Below, in pieces: positions 20,201 through 27,544 of a stretch of DNA of 64,000 nucleotides. The notes beneath the pieces are model-generated. The model made no database searches. It was not told where the DNA came from and saw only the letters and a program-made list of their open reading frames with translations. Position 1 is the stretch's first letter, and each line of letters opens with the position of its first letter. Made by a program: the position numbers and the translations under genes. Origin of the DNA: Benzoatithermus flavus (lineage in GTDB: Bacteria; Pseudomonadota; Alphaproteobacteria; Geminicoccales; Geminicoccaceae). The stretch is from positions 200,785-264,784 of the forward strand of contig NZ_JBBLZC010000003.1 in the NCBI RefSeq assembly GCF_037908215.1. Reading direction: 5' to 3'.

Positions 20201-20392
20201 GGTGACGGTCTCGGCCACGACCTCGGCCGAGGCGCCCGGGTAGCTCGCCGAGACCACCACGGTCGGCGGCGCCACCTCGGGGTACTGGGAGACCGGCAGT
20301 GCGTAGTAGGCGATGCCGCCCACGAGGGTGATCACGATCGCGATCACGGCGGCGAAGATCGGCCGGTCGACGAAGAAGTGCGAAAAGCGCAT
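17234..20392 (-). CDS. RND efflux permease, HAE1 (AcrB/MexB-like) family
   Basis: A 1052-residue inner-membrane transporter of standard HAE1 length. The start MRFSHFFVDRPIFAAVIAIV, the porter motif PVSQYPEVAPPTVVVSASYP and the TM4 region with adjacent aspartates (VLAIGIVVDDAVVVVENVER) mark a proton-driven multidrug pump rather than a metal pump. It works as a trimer with the adaptor encoded 37 nt upstream. No outer-membrane channel gene is adjacent, so a shared TolC-type protein is likely. No regulator gene is next to it. Confidence 0.95.
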   Translation of the reverse strand: MRFSHFFVDRPIFAAVIAIVITLVGGIAYYALPVSQYPEVAPPTVVVSASYPGASAEVVAETVTTPLEQEINGVENMLYTTSQSTGDGNAQITVTFALGTDLDEAQVLVQNRVATALPRLPEEVRRRGVTTRKNSPDLMMVIHLNSPDGSLDQLYISNYATLQIKDVLARIKGVGDIQVFGARDYSMRIWLNPDRMAALGLTAGDVVRAVQAQNVQVASGTLNQLPVPNPGAWQLSIETLGRLADARQFGDIIVKTDADGRVTRIRDVGRVELGAQDYLRNAYLDERQATALGVFQLPGSNALQTAAAVERAMAELKRSFPEGLDYAIIYNPTEFIQQSVDEVIKTIFEAVALVVVVVVLFLQIWRAAVIPIVAIPISLVGTFAVMAALGFSLNNLSLFGLVLAIGIVVDDAVVVVENVERNLRAGLSPEEAAHRTMDEVGGALIAIALVLSAVFIPAAAVTGIQGQFYRQFAVTIAASTLISCLVSLTLSPALCALLLRPHGEHARHSRLTAPIRVFFRGFDWLFDRLSLGYGGLTRRLVRLSLLVLVVYAGLIGLAASSFQKAPTGFIPQQDQGYLITAIQLPPGASLERTDRVVREATRRALAVEGVAHTAGFAGFDGATFTNAPSAGAVFVTLEPFEERVKKGIRTEDIAADLRRSLGGIQEASALVISPPPVRGIGTGGGFKLYVEDRRGRGPEALEAATDALVARANQEPGLVSVFTLFNTRTPKIYADIDRVKAEMLGVPVQNVFDALGVYLGSTYANDFNYLGRTFRVQIQADGPYRRELRDVANLKTRNERGDMVPLGSVATFRDLTGAYRVPHYNLYPAAEVQGAAAPGFSSGQAIATMERLAAEVLPDGFGFEWTELAYQEKLAGNTAIWVFMASVVFVFLFLAAQYESWLLPLAVILIVPMCLLAAMAGVLFRGLENDILVQIGLIVLVGLAAKNAILIVEFAKQRETEGEAAHVAAVDAARVRLRPILMTSMAFVLGVVPLVIATGAGAEMRRSLGTAVFSGMLGVTLFGLLFTPVFYVVTRRLARLGRRRDAPASQPG

Positions 20393-20429
20393 CGGCTCTT
20401 GCCTCCAGGGCGGCTGGGATGCACGCCGC

Positions 20430-21623
20430 TCAGCCGGCGCCGTCGGCCATTTCGGTGGGCCCGGGCTCGATCCTGCCGTCCTCGGGCGTCACCTTGGCGC
20501 CGGGGCGCGCGCGGATCAGGCCATCGATGATGATGCGGTCGTCCGGTTCCAGCCCGCGGCGCACGATGCGCAGGCCGCCGGACTGGCTCGGGCCGGGGCG
20601 GATGATCTTGGGTCGGACCGTGTTCTCGCCATCGACGGTGAGCACGATCTTGCGCGACTGGTCCGTGACGATCGCCGCATCGGGGATCAGCAGCGCATCG
20701 TACGCGCGCGAGCCCGGGATGCGGATACGGCCGAACTGGCCCGGGGTGATCAGGTTGTCGGGGTTGGGGAACATGGCGCGGGCCCGGATCGTGCCGGTGC
20801 TCCGGTCGACGACGTTGTCGACGAAGTTCATGGTCCCCTGGTGCGGCCAGCCCGCCTCGTCGACGAGATGGGCCGAGACGATGGTCTCACGGTTGCGGGT
20901 GGAAGGCAGCTCGCCTTTCTGCACGGCGCGCTGATAGGCCAGGAAGTCTGCCTCGGACATATCGAAGGCGAGATAGATCGGGTCGAGCTGGACGATCGTC
21001 GTCAGGAGCGTCTGGTCGCTCACCAGGTTGCCGACATCGACACGCCGGTTGGAGATGCGACCTTTGAAAGGGGCGGTGACCCGGGTGAAGCCGAGATTGA
21101 GCTCGGCGTCGCGGAGCTGAGCTTCTGCCGCGGCGAGCTTGGCCTCCGCCGCCTCGAGCTCGGCGTTGCGCTGGTCGAGCACGGCCTTGGCGGCGGCCGA
21201 GCTGCTCACGAGCCTTTCCGTGCGCTGCTGCTCGAGCCGGGCGAGCTCCAGCTGGGCCCGAGCCTCTCCGATCTGTGCCTTGATGCGGTCGGCGGCGGCC
21301 TCGTAGGGGCGCGGGTCGATCACGAACAGGAGCTGGCCCGCCTCCACGATGTCGCCGTCGTTGAAATGAACCTCTTGCAGATAGCCCGAAACGCGGGCTC
21401 GCACCCCGACCTGTTGCACCGGCTCGAAGCGCCCGGTGAACTCGTCCCATTCGGTCAGCCGACGCACCAGAGATTTCGCAACCGTCACCGTCGGCGGTGC
21501 CGGCGGTGGATTCTTCGCCTGGGCCTTGCCTCCTGCATCCTCGTTGCACGCCGCGAGCAGCAGCATCACGGCAACGGTCAGGCTGAACCGGGCTGCGGTT
21601 CCCCCTGCGCCACCTTCCACCAT
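20430..21623 (-). CDS. RND efflux periplasmic adaptor (membrane fusion lipoprotein)
   Basis: About 397 residues with a lipoprotein signal (core SLTVAVMLLLAAC; Cys is the lipidation site), biotinyl-lipoyl-like segments (VGVRARVSGYLQEVHFNDGD), a coiled-coil hairpin (residues about 95-165) and a beta-barrel region. It bridges the permease to an outer-membrane channel. Three in-frame starts are possible (GTG 21650, ATG 21638, ATG 21623). ATG 21623 is chosen because GGGAG lies 8 nt upstream. It is the first gene of a two-gene operon with the permease. Confidence 0.92.
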   Translation of the reverse strand: MVEGGAGGTAARFSLTVAVMLLLAACNEDAGGKAQAKNPPPAPPTVTVAKSLVRRLTEWDEFTGRFEPVQQVGVRARVSGYLQEVHFNDGDIVEAGQLLFVIDPRPYEAAADRIKAQIGEARAQLELARLEQQRTERLVSSSAAAKAVLDQRNAELEAAEAKLAAAEAQLRDAELNLGFTRVTAPFKGRISNRRVDVGNLVSDQTLLTTIVQLDPIYLAFDMSEADFLAYQRAVQKGELPSTRNRETIVSAHLVDEAGWPHQGTMNFVDNVVDRSTGTIRARAMFPNPDNLITPGQFGRIRIPGSRAYDALLIPDAAIVTDQSRKIVLTVDGENTVRPKIIRPGPSQSGGLRIVRRGLEPDDRIIIDGLIRARPGAKVTPEDGRIEPGPTEMADGAG

Positions 21624-21756
21624 CCGGCTTTCTCCCATCCCTCGATGCACCCTCTGCCCAGGTACAGGACAGGAGGTGGGGGGCGGGATCAGGTGATCAA
21701 CGAGGCCGCGCCTGCGGTCAGGTCATGACGGGCATCCGCCGCCTTTGTGATCCCTG

Positions 21757-23055
21757 TCACAGACCGCACTCGGCCAGTGTCTTCGGCTTGGGTCCGCCCG
21801 TCGCCCAGTCGAGCAGTTCCACCGTGTGGACGATGGGAATGGCGGTGCCCGAGGCGATCTGGGTCATGCAGCCGATGTTGCCGGCGGCGATCACGTCGGG
21901 CCGGATGCGTTCGATGTTGGCGACCTTGCGGTCGCGGAGCTGCCGGGCGAGCCCGGGCTGGAGCATGTTGTAGGTACCGGCCGAGCCACAGCAGAGATGG
22001 CCTTCCGGAATGTCCTTCACGGTGAAGCCGGCCCGAGCCAGGAGCTGCTTGGGGTGGGTCGTGATCCGCTGGCCGTGCTGCAGCGAGCAGGCGGAATGGT
22101 AGGCGACGACCAGGTCGCTGTCGGCCGTGGCGGGCTCGAGGCCGATCGTCGCCATGAACTCGCTCACGTCCTTGGCGAGAGCGGAGATCCTGGCCGCCTT
22201 CTCGGCGTAAGCCCGGTCCTCGCGGAACATGTGGCCGTAATCCTTGATCGTGGTGCCGCAGCCCGAGGCGTTGATCACGATCGCGTCGAGGCCGCCCGTC
22301 CCGAGTTCGCGCGTCCAGACGTCGATGTTGTTGCGGGCGAAGGCGAGGCCCGACTTCTCGCGGCCCATGTGATGGGTGAGGGCACCGCAGCAGCCCATGC
22401 CTTTCGGGATCACGACCTCGACCCCGTGCCGGGTGAGGAGCCGCACCGTCGCCTCGTTGATCTCGGGCGCCAGCACCTGCTGGGCGCAGCCCGTCAGCAG
22501 CGCCACCCGTGCGCGCCGCTCGCCTTCGGCCGGGAAGACCTGCGGCCGGTTGATCGGCGAGGGGCCGGGCACGCTGTGCGGTGCGAGGGTCAGCATCGGG
22601 CGCAGCTTCTCCGGCAGGATACCCGCGAGCGGCCGGGCGAGCGCCGCACCGATCAGCGACAGGCGGAACAGGAAGGGGTAGGGGATCGTGTGCTCGATCA
22701 GCCAGCGCGCCAGCCGGTCCTGCCAGGGTCGCCGGAAATGCTGCTCGATATAGGCCCGGCCGTGGTCGACGAGATGGCCGTAATGCACGCCCGAAGGGCA
22801 GGTCGTCATGCACGAGAGGCAGGACAGGCAGCGGTCGATGTGCTTGACGACCTCCGGCGTCGGCTTCTGCCCGCTCTCGAGCATCTGCTTCATGAGGTAG
22901 ATGCGGCCGCGCGGGCTGTCGAGCTCGTCGCCCAGGAGCACGTAGGTCGGGCAGGTCGCGGTGCAGAACCCGCAATGCACGCAGGTCCTGAGGATCTTCT
23001 CGCTCTCGCGGTTGTCCGGGTCCTCGAGCTGTTCGGCGGTGAAGTTGGTCTGCAT
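21757..23055 (-). CDS. glcF: Glycolate oxidase iron-sulfur subunit
   Basis: A 432-residue protein with two 4Fe-4S motifs near the N-terminus (CVHCGFCTATCP and CLSCLSCMTTCP) and two CCG-type cysteine-rich domains (GMGCCGALTHHMGRE and HLCCGSAGTYNMLQP). This is the GlcF pattern: with GlcD and GlcE it oxidises glycolate to glyoxylate at the membrane. glcD and glcE are not adjacent. The FAD-linked oxidase at 48967-50397 is only a distant relative of GlcD and lies 26 kb away. Confidence 0.92.
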   Translation of the reverse strand: MQTNFTAEQLEDPDNRESEKILRTCVHCGFCTATCPTYVLLGDELDSPRGRIYLMKQMLESGQKPTPEVVKHIDRCLSCLSCMTTCPSGVHYGHLVDHGRAYIEQHFRRPWQDRLARWLIEHTIPYPFLFRLSLIGAALARPLAGILPEKLRPMLTLAPHSVPGPSPINRPQVFPAEGERRARVALLTGCAQQVLAPEINEATVRLLTRHGVEVVIPKGMGCCGALTHHMGREKSGLAFARNNIDVWTRELGTGGLDAIVINASGCGTTIKDYGHMFREDRAYAEKAARISALAKDVSEFMATIGLEPATADSDLVVAYHSACSLQHGQRITTHPKQLLARAGFTVKDIPEGHLCCGSAGTYNMLQPGLARQLRDRKVANIERIRPDVIAAGNIGCMTQIASGTAIPIVHTVELLDWATGGPKPKTLAECGL

Positions 23056-23166
23056 GCCAGGCTCTCGCTCTCTCGAGCGGCTTATACAGGCATCCCGACG
23101 ACCCTGTCCTCCTTTCTCGTCCGCATGCCCGCACCGCCCCCGAAGCGGGCCGGCGGCGCTGATCGC

Positions 23167-23588
23167 CTGCTGAATGGTTCATCCGGCAAGTTGCGGGGTA
23201 TGGTGGTGGCCTCTCCTGGATGGGCCATGCGTGGCCCGCCGGTTTGCCTGCATGACCTGCCCGCCGAGGAGCGCTCGGCGGTGGAGGCGCTGGCCCGCTC
23301 GCGGCGGCCCCGGCGCGGCGGCTGGCGCGCGCCCGCGGCGGCTGGCGCGCCAGCCGGGGCGAGACACCGCCCGGCATCGCGGTGGAAGGTGCTGCGCTCG
23401 CGCGCCCTCGCGGGGCGCCGCTTCGAGACCTGGGAGGAGGTCGCCGAGGCCGTCGCGCAGGCGACCGAGCGCTGGAACGCGCACCGCCAGCCCGTCACCG
23501 GGGGACAGCGACGGCGCCATCGCCCGCACCGCCAGCCCGGCATCGCCCTCCTGCCCAAGGCCGCATGACTTGCCGGATGGAGCAGTAA
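23167..23588 (+). mobile_element. MITE-like, internally deleted IS630 element, copy 1 (422 bp)
   Basis: A 422-bp unit repeated in inverted orientation at 37644-38065 with only about four base differences noticed. Boundaries come from comparing the two copies: both start CTGCTGAATGG and end GGAGCAGTAA. Imperfect terminal inverted repeats share CATCCGGCAAGT at each end. Inside is an open frame of IS630 transposase start and end segments with the catalytic middle missing. A 16-bp direct repeat at 23315-23330 and 23335-23350 sits near the apparent deletion junction. It is non-autonomous, so movement would need a full-length relative elsewhere. Confidence 0.8.
23200..23568 (+). pseudogene. IS630-family transposase with deleted core (in copy 1)
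   Basis: An open frame of 122 residues. The N-terminal part (LPAEERSAVEALARSR) matches the DNA-binding start of IS630 transposases, and the C-terminal part (RRFETWEEVAEAVAQATERW, then NAHRQPVTGG, RPHRQPGIALLPKAA) matches their last helix and tail. The DDE residues are absent. The frame stays open through a GC-rich Arg/Ala/Gly linker. It is unlikely to have transposase activity. Confidence 0.7.
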
Positions 23589-23662
23589 GGACGTCTTAAC
23601 CAACTCGTGATATGTCTCGCGCGGGATTTCCCCCCTGGTTCGGCAACTTCGCGGAGAGAGGC

Positions 23663-24097
23663 ATGAAGGGGCGGGCTGGATGTCAAGGTGCGCTGCGGAT
23701 CGGGGCGGCGCTGATCGTCTTCTGGCCTCTGGTCGGATCGGCGCAGCCAGCGAACTCCTGGCTCGAGCGGCTCGACACCAACGGCGACGGTGCCGTTGAC
23801 CTGGGTGAGGTCCGGCATGCGCGCGGCGTCGTGTTCGATCGTCTGGACACGGATCACGACGGCTTTCTGTCCCGAGACGAGCTGGCTGCCGCCCGCAAAC
23901 CGCGGCGCAATGCCACGGCACAGCCCGGCAGCCGGCTGCTCGTGCGCGCCGATGCCGACAAGGACGGCAGGATCTCGCGCGACGAGTTTCTGGCGCTGGC
24001 CGGCCAGACGATGAAGCGCCGCGACCGCAACGGCGACGGCCGGATCACCGCGGACGAGTTGCCGCCGCCGCGCCCGCGCCAGCCTTCTCGGCCGTGA
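23663..24097 (+). CDS. Secreted EF-hand calcium-binding protein
   Basis: A 144-residue protein with a signal peptide (ALRIGAALIVFWPLVGSAQP) and four EF-hand loops: DTNGDGAVDLGE, DTDHDGFLSRDE, DADKDGRISRDE and DRNGDGRITADE. All have the canonical Asp/Asn/Gly/Glu pattern, suggesting Ca2+ binding in the periplasm or outside the cell. The ATG at 23663 is preferred over 23612 because the signal peptide then begins at the N-terminus and GAGAGAG lies just before it. The gene starts 75 nt after MITE copy 1, so the element may have altered its promoter region. Confidence 0.8.
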   Translation: MKGRAGCQGALRIGAALIVFWPLVGSAQPANSWLERLDTNGDGAVDLGEVRHARGVVFDRLDTDHDGFLSRDELAAARKPRRNATAQPGSRLLVRADADKDGRISRDEFLALAGQTMKRRDRNGDGRITADELPPPRPRQPSRP

Positions 24098-24232
24098 GGT
24101 GGGCGCCGGCTTTCTTGTTGCGCTGCGAAAACGGCGCTAGCCTGAGCCCGGTCGAACTCCGTCGGCCGATGGCGGTGATCCCGCTGCGTGACGCCGGAGC
24201 GCCGAACAGGAACGACGGGTGGCAGTGTCGCC

Positions 24233-26113
24233 ATGGCTACCAAGATCGTGCGGGACGATGCCGCGGCCGTGTTGCGGCCCGCCGGCGAAGCGCGGCTCGC
24301 CGAGGAGAAGGCTGCGACCGGGCCGGGCGAGGATGTCCGGACGCATCGCTTTCTTCCGCCGGCGCCCGCCACTGCAGCGCCACGGCCGCCCTTCGTCCAG
24401 AGCTTCGAGAACCTTGACCGTCTGCTGCACGCGTTCCAGGCGCGGCTCACCGCCGGCATCTCGCTGGCGGCCGTGGCGGGAGCGTGGGCGGACTGGTTCG
24501 CCCACTACGCCAACGCGCCGGGCAAGCAGCTCGGCCTCGCGCAGAAGGCCGCGTTCGACGGCTGGCGGCTCGCCGCTTACGCTCAGCGCCGGCTACTGGG
24601 CCTGGAGGTCGAGCCGCCGTTTGCGCCCCGGCCGGACGACCGGCGGTTCGCCCATCCGGGCTGGCGGAGCCTGCCATTCGATCTCGTGGCCCAGGCCTTC
24701 CTGGCCACGGAGAACTGGTGGGACGCCGCCACGACGGGCGTGCGCGGCGTCACGGCACAGCACGAGCGACAGGTCCGGTTCATGATCCGCCAGCGGCTCG
24801 ACCGGCTGGCACCCTCGAACTTCCCCTTCACTAACCCCGAGGTCATCGAGCGCACGATCGCGGAAGGCGGTCGCAATCTCGTTCGCGGCTTCGGCTACTG
24901 GCTCGAGGACGCCGAGCGCTGGCTCACGGGCCGCAGACCGGTCGGAGTCGAGAAGTGGGTGGTCGGGCGCGACGTCGCGGTCACACCGGGCGAGGTCGTC
25001 TACCGCAACGAGCTCATGGAACTGATCCAGTACCGGCCGGCGACGCGGGAGGTCCATCCTGAGCCCGTGCTGATCGTCCCGGCCTGGATCATGAAGTACT
25101 ACATCCTGGATCTCCGGCCGGAGAACTCGCTGATCCGTTACCTCGTCGAGCGCGGCCATACCGTGTTCGCGATCTCGTGGAAGAACCCGACCGAAGCCGA
25201 CCGCGAGGTCGGGCTCGACGACTACCGCCATCAGGGGATCATGCACGCGATCCAGGCCGTGCAGGCGATCCGGCCGGGGCAGCGCGTCCATGCCTGCGGC
25301 TATTGCCTCGGCGGCACCATCCTCGCGATCGCCGCCGCCAAGATGGCGCGCGACGGCGACGACCGGCTGGCCTCGCTCACGCTGCTCGCGGCGCAGACCG
25401 ACTTCACCGAGGCCGGCGAGCTCATGCTGTTCATCGACGAGAGCGAGCTCGCCTTCCTCGAGGACATGATGTGGGACCAGGGCTATCTGGACACGACCCA
25501 GATGGCCGGCGCCTTCATGCTGCTCCGCGCCAACGATCTCGTCTGGTCCCGGATCGTGCGGCAGTACCTTCTGGGCGATCGCGAGGAGATGAGCGATCTC
25601 ATGGCCTGGAACGCCGATGCCACGCGCATGCCGGCGCGGATGCACAGCCAGTATCTGAAGGCGTTGTTCCTCGAGAACCGGCTGAGCCGCGGCCGCTACG
25701 CCATCGAGGGCCGGCCGGTGGCGCTCTCCGACATCCGCGTGCCGATCTTCGCGGTCGGGACCGAGAAGGATCACGTCGCACCCTGGCAGTCGGTCTACAA
25801 GATCCGCCTCCTGAGCGACACCGAGGTGACGTTCGTCCTGACGAGCGGCGGGCACAATGCCGGCATCGTCAGCGAGCCCGGCCATCCGGGACGGCATTTC
25901 CGCATGGCGCGCATCCCAGCCGACGCGCCCTATCTGGCCCCCGAGGACTGGGCCGTGACGACGCCGCCGCAGGAAGGCTCCTGGTGGCCGGCCTGGCAGG
26001 CCTGGCTCGCCGCGCACAGCGGACCGCCGACGGCGCCACCGCCGCTGGGAGCGCCCGAGAAGGGCTATCCCTGCCTGATGCCCGCACCGGGCAGCTATGT
26101 GCTGGAGCCCTGA
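24233..26113 (+). CDS. phaC: Polyhydroxyalkanoate synthase, class I PhaC type
   Basis: A 626-residue synthase with the lipase-like box GYCLGG carrying the nucleophilic Cys. The Asp and His of the triad are in VGTEKDHVAPW and TSGGHNAG. The PhaC N-terminal domain (about residues 100-260) is complete. It polymerises hydroxyacyl-CoA into storage polyester at granules. A GTG at 24188 would add 15 residues; neither start has an obvious ribosome site. No phaA, phaB or phasin gene is adjacent. Confidence 0.93.
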   Translation: MATKIVRDDAAAVLRPAGEARLAEEKAATGPGEDVRTHRFLPPAPATAAPRPPFVQSFENLDRLLHAFQARLTAGISLAAVAGAWADWFAHYANAPGKQLGLAQKAAFDGWRLAAYAQRRLLGLEVEPPFAPRPDDRRFAHPGWRSLPFDLVAQAFLATENWWDAATTGVRGVTAQHERQVRFMIRQRLDRLAPSNFPFTNPEVIERTIAEGGRNLVRGFGYWLEDAERWLTGRRPVGVEKWVVGRDVAVTPGEVVYRNELMELIQYRPATREVHPEPVLIVPAWIMKYYILDLRPENSLIRYLVERGHTVFAISWKNPTEADREVGLDDYRHQGIMHAIQAVQAIRPGQRVHACGYCLGGTILAIAAAKMARDGDDRLASLTLLAAQTDFTEAGELMLFIDESELAFLEDMMWDQGYLDTTQMAGAFMLLRANDLVWSRIVRQYLLGDREEMSDLMAWNADATRMPARMHSQYLKALFLENRLSRGRYAIEGRPVALSDIRVPIFAVGTEKDHVAPWQSVYKIRLLSDTEVTFVLTSGGHNAGIVSEPGHPGRHFRMARIPADAPYLAPEDWAVTTPPQEGSWWPAWQAWLAAHSGPPTAPPPLGAPEKGYPCLMPAPGSYVLEP

Positions 26114-26242
26114 GCGGCTTTCGTGAGCCGGGCCGGGGCTCAGGCCGTTCCTTCGCCTTCGATGGAGGAGCAGCGATGCCGGGCCGATCGGGATCACGGC
26201 CGGCGAGCGGGAACGCCCTGCCCGCGGGGCATCGCAGCCGGC

Positions 26243-26569
26243 TCAGGATCCGTGCGGGTGGCCGTGGGTCCGCCGATAGGCCTCCTGGAACGCGGCCTGC
26301 TTCTCGGGTCCGGCCTCGGTCTGGTGCTCGGCCTTCCACGTCTCGTAGGGCATGCCGTAGACGATCTCGCGCGCCTCGGCGTCGCTCATGGCGAGCCCGC
26401 GCTCCTCGGCCGCCGCCCGGTACCATTTCGCGAGGCAGTTGCGGCAGAAGCCGGCGAGGTTCATGAGATCGATGTTCTGCACGTCCGTGCGCTCGCGCAG
26501 ATGCGCGAGCAGCCTGCGGAACGCGGCGGCCTCGAGCTCGGTCCGGATCTTCTCGTCGAGCGGGTCCAT
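26243..26569 (-). CDS. DUF1244-family protein
   Basis: A 108-residue cytoplasmic protein. The segment IDLMNLAGFCRNCLAKWYRA followed by YGMPYETWKAEHQ is the conserved core of the DUF1244 family, common in proteobacteria. The paired cysteines in FCRNC could bind metal, but function is not established. It is followed on the same strand by a His/Gly C-terminal tail only. The upstream neighbour on this strand is the small membrane protein gene starting at 26893. Confidence 0.85.
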   Translation of the reverse strand: MDPLDEKIRTELEAAAFRRLLAHLRERTDVQNIDLMNLAGFCRNCLAKWYRAAAEERGLAMSDAEAREIVYGMPYETWKAEHQTEAGPEKQAAFQEAYRRTHGHPHGS

Positions 26570-26629
26570 GGGCTTTGCCTCCTCGGGCTGGGACGGGTGG
26601 TCTTGCGATGCAGGGGCCGGGGCGATGTC

Positions 26630-26893
26630 TCAACGGCCGCGCAGGAACCGGAGCAGGTAGCCGATCGCCCAGATCGGCACGACGATCACGGCGCCCAGCA
26701 GCACGTACTTGATGCCCCACACGATCCAGGCCTGCACGTTGGCGATGGCCTCGTCGATGTTGCCGGTGATCCAGTGCAGTACGTCGCGCGGCTGCAGGTC
26801 GAACCAGGCCATGGCCATCCCGACCACGAGCGAGGCCAGGAGGATGCGCAAGATCGTCCCGAAGGTGATCGGGGGCAAGGGGCTCAGCTTCAT
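26630..26893 (-). CDS. Small membrane protein (DUF6460-like)
   Basis: An 87-residue protein with two hydrophobic segments (TILRILLASLVVGMAMAWF and IVWGIKYVLLGAVIVVPIW) linked by an amphipathic stretch, and a basic C-terminus (LLRFLRGR). It resembles the DUF6460 family of alphaproteobacterial inner-membrane proteins; function unknown. The ATG at 26893 starts the conserved part, while the open frame continues upstream only through Arg-rich sequence. Confidence 0.75.
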   Translation of the reverse strand: MKLSPLPPITFGTILRILLASLVVGMAMAWFDLQPRDVLHWITGNIDEAIANVQAWIVWGIKYVLLGAVIVVPIWAIGYLLRFLRGR

Positions 26894-27098
26894 CCCGTGC
26901 CTGCGGCGATCCGCCGAAAGAGCGCCGGTAACGCCGGGACGGACCGAACGTTGATGAGCGGTGGACGCATGGGGGCCTGAGGCTCCGGTACGGGCACGGG
27001 TTCGCGCGCGGATCACGTTTCATGCGTATAGTGCGATGCTCGGTGCTGGCAAGCATGCCGGGGCCGGATGCACGGCATGTCACCAGGAGGAATCCCTC

Positions 27099-27372
27099 AT
27101 GGGCCTGACGAGCTTCATCGAGGAAGCCGGGCGTCGCCTCGGCATCGGCAGGGCCGAGGCGACGCAGCCCGAAGGCTCGCTCGTGCCGGAAGTGCCACCC
27201 GCACCGACGGCCCTCGGGCGGGAAGTAAGGGATCTCGGCCTCGACGTGAAGGATCTCAAGCTCGCCGTCGCGGGTGACAAGGTGAAGGTGAGAGGCCAGC
27301 CGGCCGATGCTGAAGGACCCGGACAAGATCCATCCGGGCCAGACGCTGTGCATCCCGCCCGAGCCGAAATAG
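27099..27372 (+). pseudogene. Truncated BON/LysM-domain protein gene (internal deletion and frameshift)
   Basis: A strong ribosome site (AGGAGG) precedes ATG 27099. The first part (MGLTSFIEEAGRRLGIGRAE, then DLKLAVAGDKVKVRGQ) is the start of a LysM/BON peptidoglycan-binding protein. Immediately after KVRGQ, the next reading frame encodes SRPMLKDPDKIHPGQTLCIP and then a stop, which is the end of a LysM domain. The intervening BON remainder and LysM start (about 80 residues in homologues) are gone and the parts are out of frame. Translation from the intact start would run to 27548 as unrelated sequence. Confidence 0.75.
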
Positions 27373-27544
27373 CCGGGAACCCGCCCGTCGCGGAGCCGGA
27401 TCGGCGGGAGGGTCCTCCGCCGTCCGGCTTCTCGCTCCTGCCCGATCACCGTTTGTCTTTTGCCGCCCGAGCGCCCACTATGCATGGAAACCGGCGCGGG
27501 ATCGGACGATCGCTCCCGTGCCGCACGAACGACGAGGAACGGGC

